Below, piece after piece: positions 43,444 through 52,387 of a stretch of 64,000 nucleotides of DNA. The translations under genes were made by a program, and so were the position numbers. Under the pieces are notes generated by a model. The model was not told the origin of the DNA. It searched no databases and was given only the letters and a program-made list of their open reading frames with translations. Source of the DNA: Catalinimonas alkaloidigena (GTDB lineage: Bacteria > Bacteroidota > Bacteroidia > Cytophagales > Cyclobacteriaceae); the NCBI RefSeq assembly GCF_029504655.1, contig NZ_JAQFIL010000001.1, positions 7,671,188 to 7,735,187 of the forward strand, read 5' to 3'. How positions within the stretch are numbered: position 1 is the stretch's first letter; each line of letters starts with the position of its first letter.

Positions 43444-44565
43444 TTAAAAACTGGCACATAGGATGATATTGTTGGTGTTTACCCCAAACTGTACATCGTA
43501 TCCTCTTCCATTCGTTAAAGTGCGTTCGTAGGTATATTCAATACCTATATCAAGCTTTTCGGATAGGGGAAACAATAAGCCTGCTCCTCCTCTGAATCCA
43601 TACTCGCTTTTAGAGTTATTGATTTTATAGTCAAAGCGCAGGTCTTTTATATTATCTTTTAGAGTCTTTCCAAACACATAACCTACGGAAAGAAATGGTC
43701 TAGTTTTTCCTGTCGGGAAAGTATAGTACAATGAAATCGGGAGCTGCAAATTAACTACCGAGTATTGTTTATATATATTGCTAGATTCTTTCTTAGTAAT
43801 AAGTACCTCCGGTTGTATTGATATTTTATCATTGTAAGATAAGTTAAGATACATTCCTCCGGTATAATGGTTGAAGGCTTTAAATTCCGGGTAGCTTGGT
43901 GTTACCCCATCTCGATAAGATGTAACCTTGGAAAAGGAGGCTCCCGCCTTTATCCCTTTTTTTACCTTTAAAGTACGTTTGTTTTGGGTACTTTCATTTT
44001 CGGGTGCTACACATTGATGATATGCTATGAAAAAATCAGTTAAATCATCAGCGTTGAAATCTACTCGTTCTATTAACTTCTGCACGCTTTCGCAATCTAA
44101 GGTGAGCAGCCTCAATATACCCAGATATCTTTTATCTTCTCTAACATATTTTTCGTCTATTACAGTATTGTTTTGTTCTAACAAAATGAGTTCTTCGTTT
44201 TCTTTCTGTACGTAGAAGATGTCATCATACTGATAGAGAGTAACCTGGCCTGTAAAGAGCCTGCTCAAGAATAAATTAACGTTCTTCTTTTCTGAAGAAG
44301 CTATATTTTTTGAAACGTAATGGCCTCCGCTCTTAAATCCGAATTCCTTTATCTCTGTGGGAGCAAAAACTTTAAAACGCTTCTGACTTTCTTTTCTAAA
44401 ATGTAATTCTTCACTTAAATCATTTAACGCACGTATTTTTCCATGAATGGTATCATTATCTAAGTTTATGTAAAACCCTTCTTGTGCATTAAAATTTCTC
44501 TGAGTATAAGCGTAGGTTACTTGCAGTAAAACAAACACAAGAGAAAAGAGAAGCCGTAAATCCAT
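43444..44565 (-). CDS. Outer-membrane beta-barrel protein with N-terminal domain
   Basis: A 373-residue protein with a signal peptide (about 4-20, ending AYTQ). The N-terminal half (about 25-200) starts EGFYINLDNDTIHGKI, a pattern common to Bacteroidota proteins that carry a small beta domain of unknown role. The C-terminal half (about 205-373) is a predicted porin-like barrel with strands such as GIKAGASFSKV, MYLNLSYNDKISIQPEVLI and SVGYVFGKTL, and it ends in a Phe (CASF), as expected for outer-membrane proteins. Function is unknown. No operon partner is visible. Confidence 0.75.
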   Translation of the reverse strand: MDLRLLFSLVFVLLQVTYAYTQRNFNAQEGFYINLDNDTIHGKIRALNDLSEELHFRKESQKRFKVFAPTEIKEFGFKSGGHYVSKNIASSEKKNVNLFLSRLFTGQVTLYQYDDIFYVQKENEELILLEQNNTVIDEKYVREDKRYLGILRLLTLDCESVQKLIERVDFNADDLTDFFIAYHQCVAPENESTQNKRTLKVKKGIKAGASFSKVTSYRDGVTPSYPEFKAFNHYTGGMYLNLSYNDKISIQPEVLITKKESSNIYKQYSVVNLQLPISLYYTFPTGKTRPFLSVGYVFGKTLKDNIKDLRFDYKINNSKSEYGFRGGAGLLFPLSEKLDIGIEYTYERTLTNGRGYDVQFGVNTNNIILCASF

Positions 44566-44676
44566 AGTTGAAAAGGAGAGAGTGATTTCTTAATAATATC
44601 AAGCTCACAAAATAGCTATCTATATAATTAAAAAAGTATAGATTTTACTTTATCATATAGTCCTTGTACTATTATA

Positions 44677-44684
44677 TAGTTTTG
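44677..44684 (+). promoter_or_regulatory. Possible -7 box before the DsrE-like gene
   Basis: TAGTTTTG fits TAnnTTTG exactly, 69 bases upstream of the ATG at 44754. The TTTG upstream element is missing at the right distance. Confidence 0.35.
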
Positions 44685-44753
44685 TATTTAAAAAACTTTA
44701 TCAGGCAGGTGATTTATGCTAAAGTTTAGTATCATTGGACCAAACATGATGAT

Positions 44754-45290
44754 ATGATTAGATCACTGATTCTTCTTCTTACTCTTATTGCAATCTGCTT
44801 CACTAGCCATGCCCAAATACCTCAACACCCAGCGGTGCCAACTTTTGGAGGGATTTATGACATTCCTGAGGCTGACAAACGGCCTGACCCTGATGTAGAA
44901 TATAAGCTGGTGATTGATGTAAAAGGAGGTGCTGAAGTTGCCGAGAGCGAGAACCGTTCTCTAATCAATATCGCACGTACTTTAAACCTGCATGTGCAGG
45001 GAGGTGTCCCCCAGGAAAATATCAAAATTGTAGCAGTAATTCATAACCTAGCTACTCCTACAGTGCTGAGTAATGAGGCTTACCAAAAGCATTTTGGCGT
45101 GGACAATCCTAATGACAGTCTTATTCATGCGCTGACAGAAGCCGGGGTGGAAATCTATGTATGCGGACAGTCTCTGATCGCGCGCAATTTTGCGGATGAA
45201 CCCCTGCATCCTGATGTGAAAGTTTCTATCTCTGCCATGACCATCCTGACCGAGTACCAGCTTAAAGGCTATGCTTTGCTTTCTTTTTAA
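44754..45290 (+). CDS. Exported DsrE-family protein
   Basis: A 178-residue protein with a signal peptide (about 3-20, ending SHAQ). The mature part follows the DsrE/DsrF fold (YKLVIDVKGGAEV near 51-63, IKIVAVIHN near 100-108, GVEIYVCGQSLIARN near 138-152). The cysteine in VCGQS lies where the sulfur-accepting Cys of this family sits, so the protein may take part in sulfur or thiol handling in the periplasm; this is inference. It converges on the thioredoxin-like lipoprotein gene, with 44 bases between the ends. Confidence 0.85.
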   Translation: MIRSLILLLTLIAICFTSHAQIPQHPAVPTFGGIYDIPEADKRPDPDVEYKLVIDVKGGAEVAESENRSLINIARTLNLHVQGGVPQENIKIVAVIHNLATPTVLSNEAYQKHFGVDNPNDSLIHALTEAGVEIYVCGQSLIARNFADEPLHPDVKVSISAMTILTEYQLKGYALLSF

Positions 45291-45334
45291 AACTACCAGA
45301 ATTTCATAATCCGGTAGCTCACTGATATGCTACT

Positions 45335-46579
45335 TTACACATTAACCTCTTCAGCGAGGAGCTTATCCACCAGCTCATTAAATTCTTCTACAAAACGTTC
45401 GTAGTAGACGCCCGTTCCGGGACCACTAAAGCCGGTGTGGATGTTGCGTAGCTGTCCATTTTTGTCAATAAAGATGGAGGTAGGAAAAGACATCACGCGA
45501 TTGAGCATAGGCAATGATTCGCTGGCTGCTTCTTTGCTCGAAGTGCCAGCGATCAGAAAGTCATAACCGACGTCTAGTTTGTCAATCATTTTTTTAACCC
45601 GGCTGCTGGCATACTCAAAATCATCTTTCTGTTCATAGGCCAGCCCGATGATTTCTACATCCTCATTTTCATGTTTGCGGTACCAGTCTGCGTAAAATTT
45701 GGTTTCGTCCATACAGTTAGGACACCAGGTTCCGAAAAGTTGTACGATCACAACCTTGCCCTGGTACTGCTCATCGCTGAGCGATACAGGCTCACCTTCC
45801 AGATTAGGAAAAGTAAATGCTACTTTGTCATAGCCTTCTTTCAGATAAGTAAGCTCATTCGGGTCGGGCAACTCGGCATCCTCATTTCTTTCAGCGGTCC
45901 AGGTAGTATGGTAACTTTGTCCCGACCAGTAGTCACCCTGCAGGGAACCATCTCCCTGCAGGCGGGCTTCAAAGAGGTACGCATGCTCGCCATCAAAAGT
46001 ACTCAGCATCATGGTATTCCCTTCTACATTTCCTTCCAGAAAACGGTAGTCACCGGTAGCGGTAAGGAATGAGCCTGTCACCTGACTCCCTTGCTGCTCA
46101 AAGATACCGACAGAATGAATGGAGTCACCTTCAAACTGCACCTCCCACTTCCCATCAAAATCTTTTGCTTCCGGCTTACTACTTTGGATGAAACGGTAGT
46201 CATCGCCATGCGTAGCTGTGAAAGGCAGGCGGTAACCTTCTGCGTAATTTTTAATGAAAACACCGCTGAGCTTCTCCCCTTCAATCTTCGCTCTGATCTG
46301 GGTATCAAAAAAACTCATGGGCATGATCAGAGAGTCTCCTTCTATGTTCACTTCGTCTATCAAAAGTCTTTCTTCACCATTGATTAGGTGAACCTTATAC
46401 GCCATGCTGTCTACTTCGGTAAGCTCAAAAGTAAAAGGCAGTATTTGACCTTGAATATCCAGCTCTGCTCTCCAGCTACCAGGCAAAATTTTAGGTCCTT
46501 CATCCGTACTGCCAGAAGAAGAACATGCGCTAAAAACTAGTGACAAAAAGAATAGATAAAGTAGAGTTTTGCTATACAT
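45335..46579 (-). CDS. TlpA-like thioredoxin-fold lipoprotein
   Basis: A 414-residue envelope protein. The start at 46579 (MYSKTLLYLFF) gives a short lipoprotein signal with lipobox FSAC (cysteine about residue 18). The frame is open 60 bases upstream, but the added residues are not signal-like. The N-terminal half (about 35-255) is a beta-rich domain with a repeated module (PFTFELTEVDS, VEGNTMMLS). The C-terminal part (about 260-410) is a TlpA/ResA-type thioredoxin domain with the redox motif WCPNC (LFGTWCPNCMDETKF). It probably reduces disulfides in the periplasm. Confidence 0.9.
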   Translation of the reverse strand: MYSKTLLYLFFLSLVFSACSSSGSTDEGPKILPGSWRAELDIQGQILPFTFELTEVDSMAYKVHLINGEERLLIDEVNIEGDSLIMPMSFFDTQIRAKIEGEKLSGVFIKNYAEGYRLPFTATHGDDYRFIQSSKPEAKDFDGKWEVQFEGDSIHSVGIFEQQGSQVTGSFLTATGDYRFLEGNVEGNTMMLSTFDGEHAYLFEARLQGDGSLQGDYWSGQSYHTTWTAERNEDAELPDPNELTYLKEGYDKVAFTFPNLEGEPVSLSDEQYQGKVVIVQLFGTWCPNCMDETKFYADWYRKHENEDVEIIGLAYEQKDDFEYASSRVKKMIDKLDVGYDFLIAGTSSKEAASESLPMLNRVMSFPTSIFIDKNGQLRNIHTGFSGPGTGVYYERFVEEFNELVDKLLAEEVNV

Positions 46580-46963
46580 AAAATAGAATAAATAAGTCAT
46601 ATGCTTATGTAACAGAATATTGTCCCGGCAGGATGTCAAAGGTGTGAAATTATTTCTAAAAAAATGAGTAAAGTAAGAAATCTGTAAAATGTGTGTTGTA
46701 TTTTACGAACTTTTTTGTGGCAGCTCTCTGTGTTCATTATGGCTGATAGCAAGCTCATCTATCCCCTCAATCAAAAAACGGTTTCTGTATTTTATTTGAG
46801 TCGCCCACTAACCTTTGTTAGTAAAATACAGGTCAATCAATAACATAAAATAATAAAAAATAACATATGTTATATTAAAGTGCCATTTTGTACTTTTAAT
46901 AAGAATATCCCTCTAAATTGGACAGAAACGTAAGTTTTTGATGTAAAAAATTGTAAAAAAGCG

Positions 46964-46988
46964 TGGTAAAAAGTGGGAAGAAGTGGAG
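46964..46988 (+). promoter_or_regulatory. MraZ operator: three direct repeats at 10-base spacing
   Basis: TGGTA (46964-46968), TGGGA (46974-46978) and TGGAG (46984-46988) lie exactly 10 bases apart within GTGG-headed repeats. MraZ proteins are known to bind direct TGGGN repeats with 10-base periodicity upstream of their own gene. The array ends 20 bases before the -7 box, so MraZ would occlude the upstream promoter element and repress the whole cluster. Confidence 0.85.
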
Positions 46989-47008
46989 GAAGTTCGCATT
47001 ACTTTTAG

Positions 47009-47016
47009 TAAGTTTG
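47009..47016 (+). promoter_or_regulatory. Promoter -7 box of the dcw cluster
   Basis: TAAGTTTG matches TAnnTTTG exactly and lies 22 bases before the mraZ start codon, giving a very short leader. The upstream box position falls on the last MraZ repeat and does not match TTTG. Confidence 0.7.
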
Positions 47017-47038
47017 TTTTAGATAGTTAATTTATTAC

Positions 47039-47515
47039 ATGGCAATTTTCACCGGTGAGTACGAATGCAAGATGGATGCCAAGGGCAGACTGTTGCTTCC
47101 TGCTAAGGTTAAAGCAAAGCTACCGGAATGTTCCAAGCATGAAATTGTACTCAGCCAGGGATTTGAACCTTGCCTGATTATATATACGATTGAAGAGTAC
47201 GCTAAAATTTACGAAAAATTCTCTTCACTCAGTAGTTTTAATGAAGAACAAAGAAGATTACAGCGCAATTTTTTTAGAGGTAGTGCAGAAGTGGAGTTGG
47301 ACAACATGGGGAGGTTTTTAATACCTAAGAGAATGGCCCAGTACGCGAGGTTGGGAAGAGAGGCAATCATCGCGGGGAATGGTAAGGTGCTGGAGATCTG
47401 GAACCCGATTACTTTTGAGAATTACTTGGTGGGTGACCATGAAGAATATTCGAGCTTGGCAGAGAAACATTTAGATAGTAAAGATGAGCTTATCACTGAA
47501 AGTCATGTATCATAA
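47039..47515 (+). CDS. mraZ: Transcriptional regulator MraZ
   Basis: A 158-residue double SpoVT-AbrB-type DNA-binding protein that controls its own cluster. FTGEYECKMDAKGRLLLPAK (4-23) is the first AbrB-like half and SAEVELDNMGRFLIPKRM (about 82-99) the second, each with the Asp-x-x-Gly-Arg core. It is the first gene of the division and wall cluster and sits just behind the three direct repeats it should bind. Its 3' end overlaps rsmH by 11 bases. Confidence 0.95.
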   Translation: MAIFTGEYECKMDAKGRLLLPAKVKAKLPECSKHEIVLSQGFEPCLIIYTIEEYAKIYEKFSSLSSFNEEQRRLQRNFFRGSAEVELDNMGRFLIPKRMAQYARLGREAIIAGNGKVLEIWNPITFENYLVGDHEEYSSLAEKHLDSKDELITESHVS

Positions 47516-48395
47516 ACCCGTATTTCTTCAGCAGAGTGTGGAGGGGCTCGTATGGAAGCCAGAGGGGGTCTACGTGGATCTGACTTTCGGGGGAGGTGGA
47601 CATAGCACTGCTATTTTGGAGCGCTTGCAGGGAGGAAGGCTTTTTGCCCTCGATCAGGATCAGGATGCGGCAGAGAATGCTGAGGGGATGAATCTAACTT
47701 TTATTCAGGCGAATTTCCGTCATCTCAAGCGCTATCTGAAGTTGTATGGAGTAAGTGAAGTGGATGGAATTCTGGCTGATCTTGGAGTTTCGTCGCATCA
47801 ATTTGACGTCCCCGATCGTGGTTTCTCTACCCGCTTTGAAGCGGAACTGGATATGCGGATGAATCAGCAGGCGCAGCGTACAGCAAGAGAAGTAGTCAAC
47901 ACCTATAGTGAAAAAGCGCTGCATCAGCTGCTGGGAATGTACGGAGAAGTGAAGAATGCAAAGACACTGGCGCAGGCTATAGTAGCGGCCAGGACTAATA
48001 AAACGATTGAAACAGTAGAAGATTTAAAGCAGGTGCTGAACAAATTTGCGCCAAAAGGTCGAGAGGCTAAATACTACGCACAGGTGTTTCAAGCGTTAAG
48101 GTTAGAAGTGAACGATGAAATCAAAGCGTTGGAAGAGATGCTGGAGCAGAGCGTAGAGCTGCTGGCTCCCGGCGGTAGGCTGGTGGTGATCTCTTATCAT
48201 TCGCTGGAAGACAGACTGGTTAAAAATATCATTAATAAAGGGAAGCTGTACGGAGAGGTGGAAAAGGATTTTTATGGGAATCCCCAACTGCCTCTAAGAG
48301 CTGTAAATAAGAAGCCGCTGATGCCTTCGCAGGAAGAAATCAGGGAAAACAACAGGGCGAGAAGTGCAAAATTGAGAATTGCTGAAAAACGCTAA
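47505..48395 (+). CDS. rsmH: 16S rRNA (cytosine-1402-N4) methyltransferase
   Basis: Methylates C1402 in the P site of 16S rRNA using S-adenosylmethionine. The 296-residue protein begins MYHKPVFLQQSVEGL at 47505, which is the usual start; an ATG seven codons earlier is less likely. The SAM motif DLTFGGGGHS (about 25-34) and ADLGVSSHQFDVPDRGFS (about 95-112) are intact, as is the C-terminal SYHSLEDRLVK. As in most bacteria it lies between mraZ and ftsL. Confidence 0.97.
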   Translation: MYHKPVFLQQSVEGLVWKPEGVYVDLTFGGGGHSTAILERLQGGRLFALDQDQDAAENAEGMNLTFIQANFRHLKRYLKLYGVSEVDGILADLGVSSHQFDVPDRGFSTRFEAELDMRMNQQAQRTAREVVNTYSEKALHQLLGMYGEVKNAKTLAQAIVAARTNKTIETVEDLKQVLNKFAPKGREAKYYAQVFQALRLEVNDEIKALEEMLEQSVELLAPGGRLVVISYHSLEDRLVKNIINKGKLYGEVEKDFYGNPQLPLRAVNKKPLMPSQEEIRENNRARSAKLRIAEKR

Positions 48396-48398
48396 ACT

Positions 48399-48782
48399 AT
48401 GAAGACCGCAGTAAAGAACAGGTATAAAGTAAAAACAAAAGAAAGCAGGCCCAAGGGAGAAAGTCTTTTCTCCAAGATAGATCGTCTGCTCAAAGTGGAC
48501 ACTTCCTTTGATAGTGGTTTGCCGGTACGCTTTGTTCCCTATGTGCTCTACTTTACCTGCCTGGGCTTGTTTTATATTGGTAATAACCATTACGCAGAGA
48601 AAACCATCAGAAAAATCAATCGCCTTGATGAAGAGGTGGAAGACCTGCGGGCAAACTATACCACGCTCAAGGCGGATTATATGTTTGAGAGCAAGCAGTC
48701 GGAGGTGGCCAAGCGAGTGAAGAAGCTTGGGCTGGAAGAAAGTGAAACACCACCACACAAAATTATAGTGGAAGAAAAGTGA
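48399..48782 (+). CDS. ftsL: FtsL-like division protein
   Basis: A 127-residue protein with a short basic cytoplasmic part, one membrane helix (about 45-62: VPYVLYFTCLGLFYIG) and a periplasmic coiled coil (about 65-110). In Bacteroidota this position is filled by an FtsL homologue that is hard to detect by sequence, and the topology fits. It would join FtsQ and FtsI/W at the septum. Its stop overlaps the ftsI start by four bases (GTGA). Confidence 0.85.
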   Translation: MKTAVKNRYKVKTKESRPKGESLFSKIDRLLKVDTSFDSGLPVRFVPYVLYFTCLGLFYIGNNHYAEKTIRKINRLDEEVEDLRANYTTLKADYMFESKQSEVAKRVKKLGLEESETPPHKIIVEEK

Positions 48783-50869
48783 GTATCAAAAGATCCATAT
48801 TGCTCCGTGTAAGGATTGCCTTTTTGGTAGTATCCCTTTTTGCTTTGGCGCTCTTTTTCCGCATGGCTGAGATTCAGTTTATAGAAGGAGAAAAGTGGAA
48901 GGCTATGGCGGAAGAGATTAACCTGCAGTACAAAACTATTCCGGCAGTAAGAGGAAACATCTATGCGGAAGACGGTAGCCTGCTTGCTACTTCTCTGCCT
49001 TTTTATAGAGTGGCTTTTGACCCTTCTATTGCCAGTGACGAGTTGATGGAATCTTCTGTAGATTCTCTTTCTATGCTGCTTTCCCGCTTCTTCGGAGATC
49101 ACAGTCCGGTAGAATATAAGCGTCGTATTCTAAATGCTCGTGCCAAAGGCCGTCAGTATCTGATACTGAACAGAGAGAAGATCAACTACCTTGCTAAGAA
49201 AGAGATGGAACGCTGGCCGGTCTTCCGTAAAGGAAAATACGGTGGCGGAGTGATTTTTGAAAAAGTGAATGAGCGTTATAAGCCTTTCTCATTTCTGGGA
49301 GCGCGTACTATCGGGCATATCAACGAAAATAGCAAAGGTGCTGGCCTGGAGTATAGCTTCAATGAGCACCTGGCAGGCAGAGATGGGAAAGGCTTATTTC
49401 AGAAAATGGCAGGAAGCTACTGGAAGCCTATCTACGATGGTACCCAGGTGAAGCCGGTTGCCGGATATGATATTGTCAGCACTATTGATGTCAATATACA
49501 GGATGTGGCGCAGTCATCTTTGATGAAGGCCTTAATAGAACACGAAGCAGATTATGGTGCAGCAGTAGTGATGGAAGTGAAAACAGGAGAGGTCAAAGCA
49601 ATCTCCAACCTGACCCGCTACCAGAATGGAAACTATGGCGAAAGCTATAATCATGCGGTAGGTGGGCTTACCGAGCCGGGCTCTACTTTTAAGCTGGCTT
49701 CCGTAATCGCCTTGATGGAAGAAGCGCATCTCAACCTGAACGATAGCATTGACGCTGGAGATGGTAAGTATGAGTTTTATGACAGGGTGATGACCGACCA
49801 TGAATATGGAGGATACGGTATGATCAGTTTTAAAGATGCCTTTTCTCATTCTTCCAACATCGCCATTTCCCGCTGGGTAAATCATCACTTTGGGCTGAAG
49901 CCTGAACGCTTTGTAAATTATATCCAGAGCATGGGGTTGGCAGACCGGGTGGGTTTCCAGATCAAGGGAGAAGGGATGCCTTATATTAAACTGCCAGGGG
50001 ATAAAAGTTGGAGTGGCGTCTCCTTACCCTGGATGTCCATCGGTTATGAGTTGAAATTGACGCCTATACAGGTGCTTGCTTTTTACAATGCTGTTGCTAA
50101 TGATGGCAAAATGATACAGCCTATCATTGTAAAGTCAGTCAAGCAGGCAGACAAAGAGATGGAAACTTATGAAAGTGGAGTTTTGAACGAGCAGATCTGT
50201 TCTCGCGAAACGCTGGAAAAGGTGAAGGTTATGCTAGAGAGTGTGGTAGAAGAAGGTACTGCCAGCAATATCAAGAATAGTTACTATAAAATTGCTGGTA
50301 AAACCGGGACAGCACAAAAACTAAAAAACGGACGCTATATACGTCAGTACTATACATCTTTTGTAGGTTACTTCCCTGCAGATGCTCCCAAGTATAGTTG
50401 CATTGTAGTCATTGATGACCCCAAAGGTTTTCAAAGGTACGCCAGTAGTGTAGCTGCTCCGGTGTTCAAAAACATTGCGGACAAAATATACGCTACCGAC
50501 CTGGAGATTCATGAGTCACTGCCTAAGCAGTTTGTTCGCGAGGAAGGGGTGTTTCCCGTCATACAGGCCGGGCGATACGACGATTTACAGACCGTAATGA
50601 AAACCTTGCAAATAGAGCATGAGCCTACTGATGCTGCCGAATGGGTAAGAGCGCAAAGGGCGGGTAATAAAGTAAACTGGAAAGAAAGCAGTACCTCCTT
50701 TGAATACATACCTGATGTACGTGGAATGACAATGCGTGATGCGATTTTTCTGTTAGAAAACCGTGGTTTGCGGGTAAATTATCAGGGAAATGGCAGAGTT
50801 TTAAAACAATCGCAGCAGCCTGGCAATAAAGTAATCAAAGGAAGTAAAATTAATTTACAATTAGGATAG
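48779..50869 (+). CDS. ftsI: Septal peptidoglycan transpeptidase with PASTA domain
   Basis: A 696-residue penicillin-binding protein 3 homologue. It has one N-terminal helix (about 10-27), a dimerisation domain (about 40-210), and a transpeptidase domain with the active-site Ser302 of SxxK (EPGSTFKLAS), the SxN-type motif in HSSNIAISRW near 360, and KTGTAQ near 511. A C-terminal PASTA domain (IPDVRGMTMRDAIFLLEN, then a repeat near the end) should bind cross-links or muropeptides. It starts with GTG at 48779 inside the ftsL stop codon. It crosslinks septal peptidoglycan with FtsW. Confidence 0.95.
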   Translation: MSIKRSILLRVRIAFLVVSLFALALFFRMAEIQFIEGEKWKAMAEEINLQYKTIPAVRGNIYAEDGSLLATSLPFYRVAFDPSIASDELMESSVDSLSMLLSRFFGDHSPVEYKRRILNARAKGRQYLILNREKINYLAKKEMERWPVFRKGKYGGGVIFEKVNERYKPFSFLGARTIGHINENSKGAGLEYSFNEHLAGRDGKGLFQKMAGSYWKPIYDGTQVKPVAGYDIVSTIDVNIQDVAQSSLMKALIEHEADYGAAVVMEVKTGEVKAISNLTRYQNGNYGESYNHAVGGLTEPGSTFKLASVIALMEEAHLNLNDSIDAGDGKYEFYDRVMTDHEYGGYGMISFKDAFSHSSNIAISRWVNHHFGLKPERFVNYIQSMGLADRVGFQIKGEGMPYIKLPGDKSWSGVSLPWMSIGYELKLTPIQVLAFYNAVANDGKMIQPIIVKSVKQADKEMETYESGVLNEQICSRETLEKVKVMLESVVEEGTASNIKNSYYKIAGKTGTAQKLKNGRYIRQYYTSFVGYFPADAPKYSCIVVIDDPKGFQRYASSVAAPVFKNIADKIYATDLEIHESLPKQFVREEGVFPVIQAGRYDDLQTVMKTLQIEHEPTDAAEWVRAQRAGNKVNWKESSTSFEYIPDVRGMTMRDAIFLLENRGLRVNYQGNGRVLKQSQQPGNKVIKGSKINLQLG

Positions 50870-50876
50870 GAGAGAT

Positions 50877-52361
50877 ATGGCGAGTCTGAAAGATATACTA
50901 TACAAAGTTTCCCTTCGCTCAACAGTAGGCGATACTTTTATTGAAGTGTCTGCTATCGTGTTTGACTCTCGCAAAGTGGAGCAGGGAAGTGTCTTTGTAG
51001 CAGTAAGCGGCACTCAGGTGGATGGACATCAGTTCATTGATTCGTCTATCCAAAAGGGAGCGGTAGCCATTGTATGTGAGCGGATGCCAGCGAAAACTCA
51101 GGAGGGTATCACCTATGTGGAAGTAGAACATAGTGCAGAAGCACTGGGAATCATTGCATCTAACTTTTATGGTAATCCTTCTTCTAAAATGAAAGTTGTA
51201 GGCATTACCGGTACGAATGGTAAAACCACTGTGGTGACTTTGTTACAACAATTGTTTATTAAGCTGGGCTATAATACGGGCTTGCTTTCCACAGTCAATA
51301 ATAAAATCAATGACAAAATTATTCCTGCTACCCATACTACGCCTGATGCGGTACAACTCAATGCGCTAATGGCACAGATGGTGAAGGAAGGTTGTACCCA
51401 TTGTTTTATGGAGTCTAGCTCACATGCGATTGACCAGCGCCGCATCGCCGGAATCGAATATGCTGGAGCGGTATTCAGCAATATCACGCATGACCATCTG
51501 GACTATCATAAAACTTTTGAAAACTACATTAATGCCAAGAAGAGACTTTTTGATGAATTAGGATCCGATGCATTTGCTTTGGTAAATATTGACGATAAGC
51601 GGGGACAGATCATGTTGCAAAATACCAAAGCCAGCAAAAATACTTTTTCACTAAAGAGCGCCAGCGATTTTAAAGGCAAAGTTTTATCCAACTCACTACA
51701 TGGATTGGAGATGGAAATCGGGGGAAAAGATATACCTTCGCAGCACGTTTGGTTCAAGCTCATTGGCGACTTCAATGCTTATAATTTGCTGGCTGCTTAC
51801 GGAGTAGGGATACTGCTGGGTGAGCCCCATGAAGATGTACTGACACAACTTTCGGATGTACAGCCGGCCAGAGGTCGCTTTGAGCAGATGGTCTCGCCTA
51901 CCGGAGTAACTGCTATCGTGGATTATGCGCATACACCGGATGCTTTGGACAATGTGTTGAAAACCATTCAGAAAGTGCGTACCAAAAATGAGCAGGTGAT
52001 TTGTGTGGTGGGCTGTGGGGGAGACAGAGATAAGACCAAGCGTCCTGAGATGGCGGCCATCGCTACTCGCTACAGTGATAAGGTGATCCTCACTTCTGAT
52101 AATCCCAGAAGCGAAGACCCTGAGCAGATTATTGAAGATATGCGTGCCGGAGTAAGTGCTGCGAATTACAAAAAGGTACTATCGATTACAAACCGTAAGG
52201 AAGCAATAAGAACTGCCTGTATGATGGCACAGGCAATGGATATTGTATTGGTTGCGGGGAAAGGGCATGAAACTTATCAGGAAATCAATGGGGTAAAACA
52301 TGACTTTGATGATTTTCAGGTGATTGAGGAAGTATTTAATCAAATGCAAAAGGGCAAATAG
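50877..52361 (+). CDS. murE: UDP-MurNAc-L-Ala-D-Glu:diaminopimelate ligase
   Basis: A 494-residue Mur ligase. The nucleotide-binding loop GITGTNGKTT lies at about 109-118. The substrate-recognition motif SDNPRSEDP near 406-414 contains DNPR, the signature that specifies meso-diaminopimelate as the amino acid added, so the peptidoglycan is of the DAP type. The Mur ligase middle domain (HDHLDYHKTFENY) and the C-terminal VDYAHTPDAL motif are intact. It lies eight bases after ftsI, but the following murD expected in the family order is absent. Confidence 0.97.
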   Translation: MASLKDILYKVSLRSTVGDTFIEVSAIVFDSRKVEQGSVFVAVSGTQVDGHQFIDSSIQKGAVAIVCERMPAKTQEGITYVEVEHSAEALGIIASNFYGNPSSKMKVVGITGTNGKTTVVTLLQQLFIKLGYNTGLLSTVNNKINDKIIPATHTTPDAVQLNALMAQMVKEGCTHCFMESSSHAIDQRRIAGIEYAGAVFSNITHDHLDYHKTFENYINAKKRLFDELGSDAFALVNIDDKRGQIMLQNTKASKNTFSLKSASDFKGKVLSNSLHGLEMEIGGKDIPSQHVWFKLIGDFNAYNLLAAYGVGILLGEPHEDVLTQLSDVQPARGRFEQMVSPTGVTAIVDYAHTPDALDNVLKTIQKVRTKNEQVICVVGCGGDRDKTKRPEMAAIATRYSDKVILTSDNPRSEDPEQIIEDMRAGVSAANYKKVLSITNRKEAIRTACMMAQAMDIVLVAGKGHETYQEINGVKHDFDDFQVIEEVFNQMQKGK

Positions 52362-52387
52362 CACTGAGCTAAAAGCCAAAAGAGACT

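Larger units (their letters stand above)
46580..47038. other. Long control region upstream of the division cluster
   Basis: About 460 bases between divergent genes. It holds two symmetric sequences: ACTAAC-CTTT-GTTAGT (46807-46822) and ATAACATATGTTAT (46860-46873). Next come the three MraZ boxes (46964-46988) and a -7 box at 47009. No ORF or RNA gene is seen. The two palindromes may be binding sites of other regulators or simply reflect AT-rich composition. Confidence 0.5.

Noticed and set aside
45292..45317. Weak hairpin between the DsrE-like and TlpA-like genes as a terminator
   Set aside because: The stem has several mismatches and no T tract on either strand.
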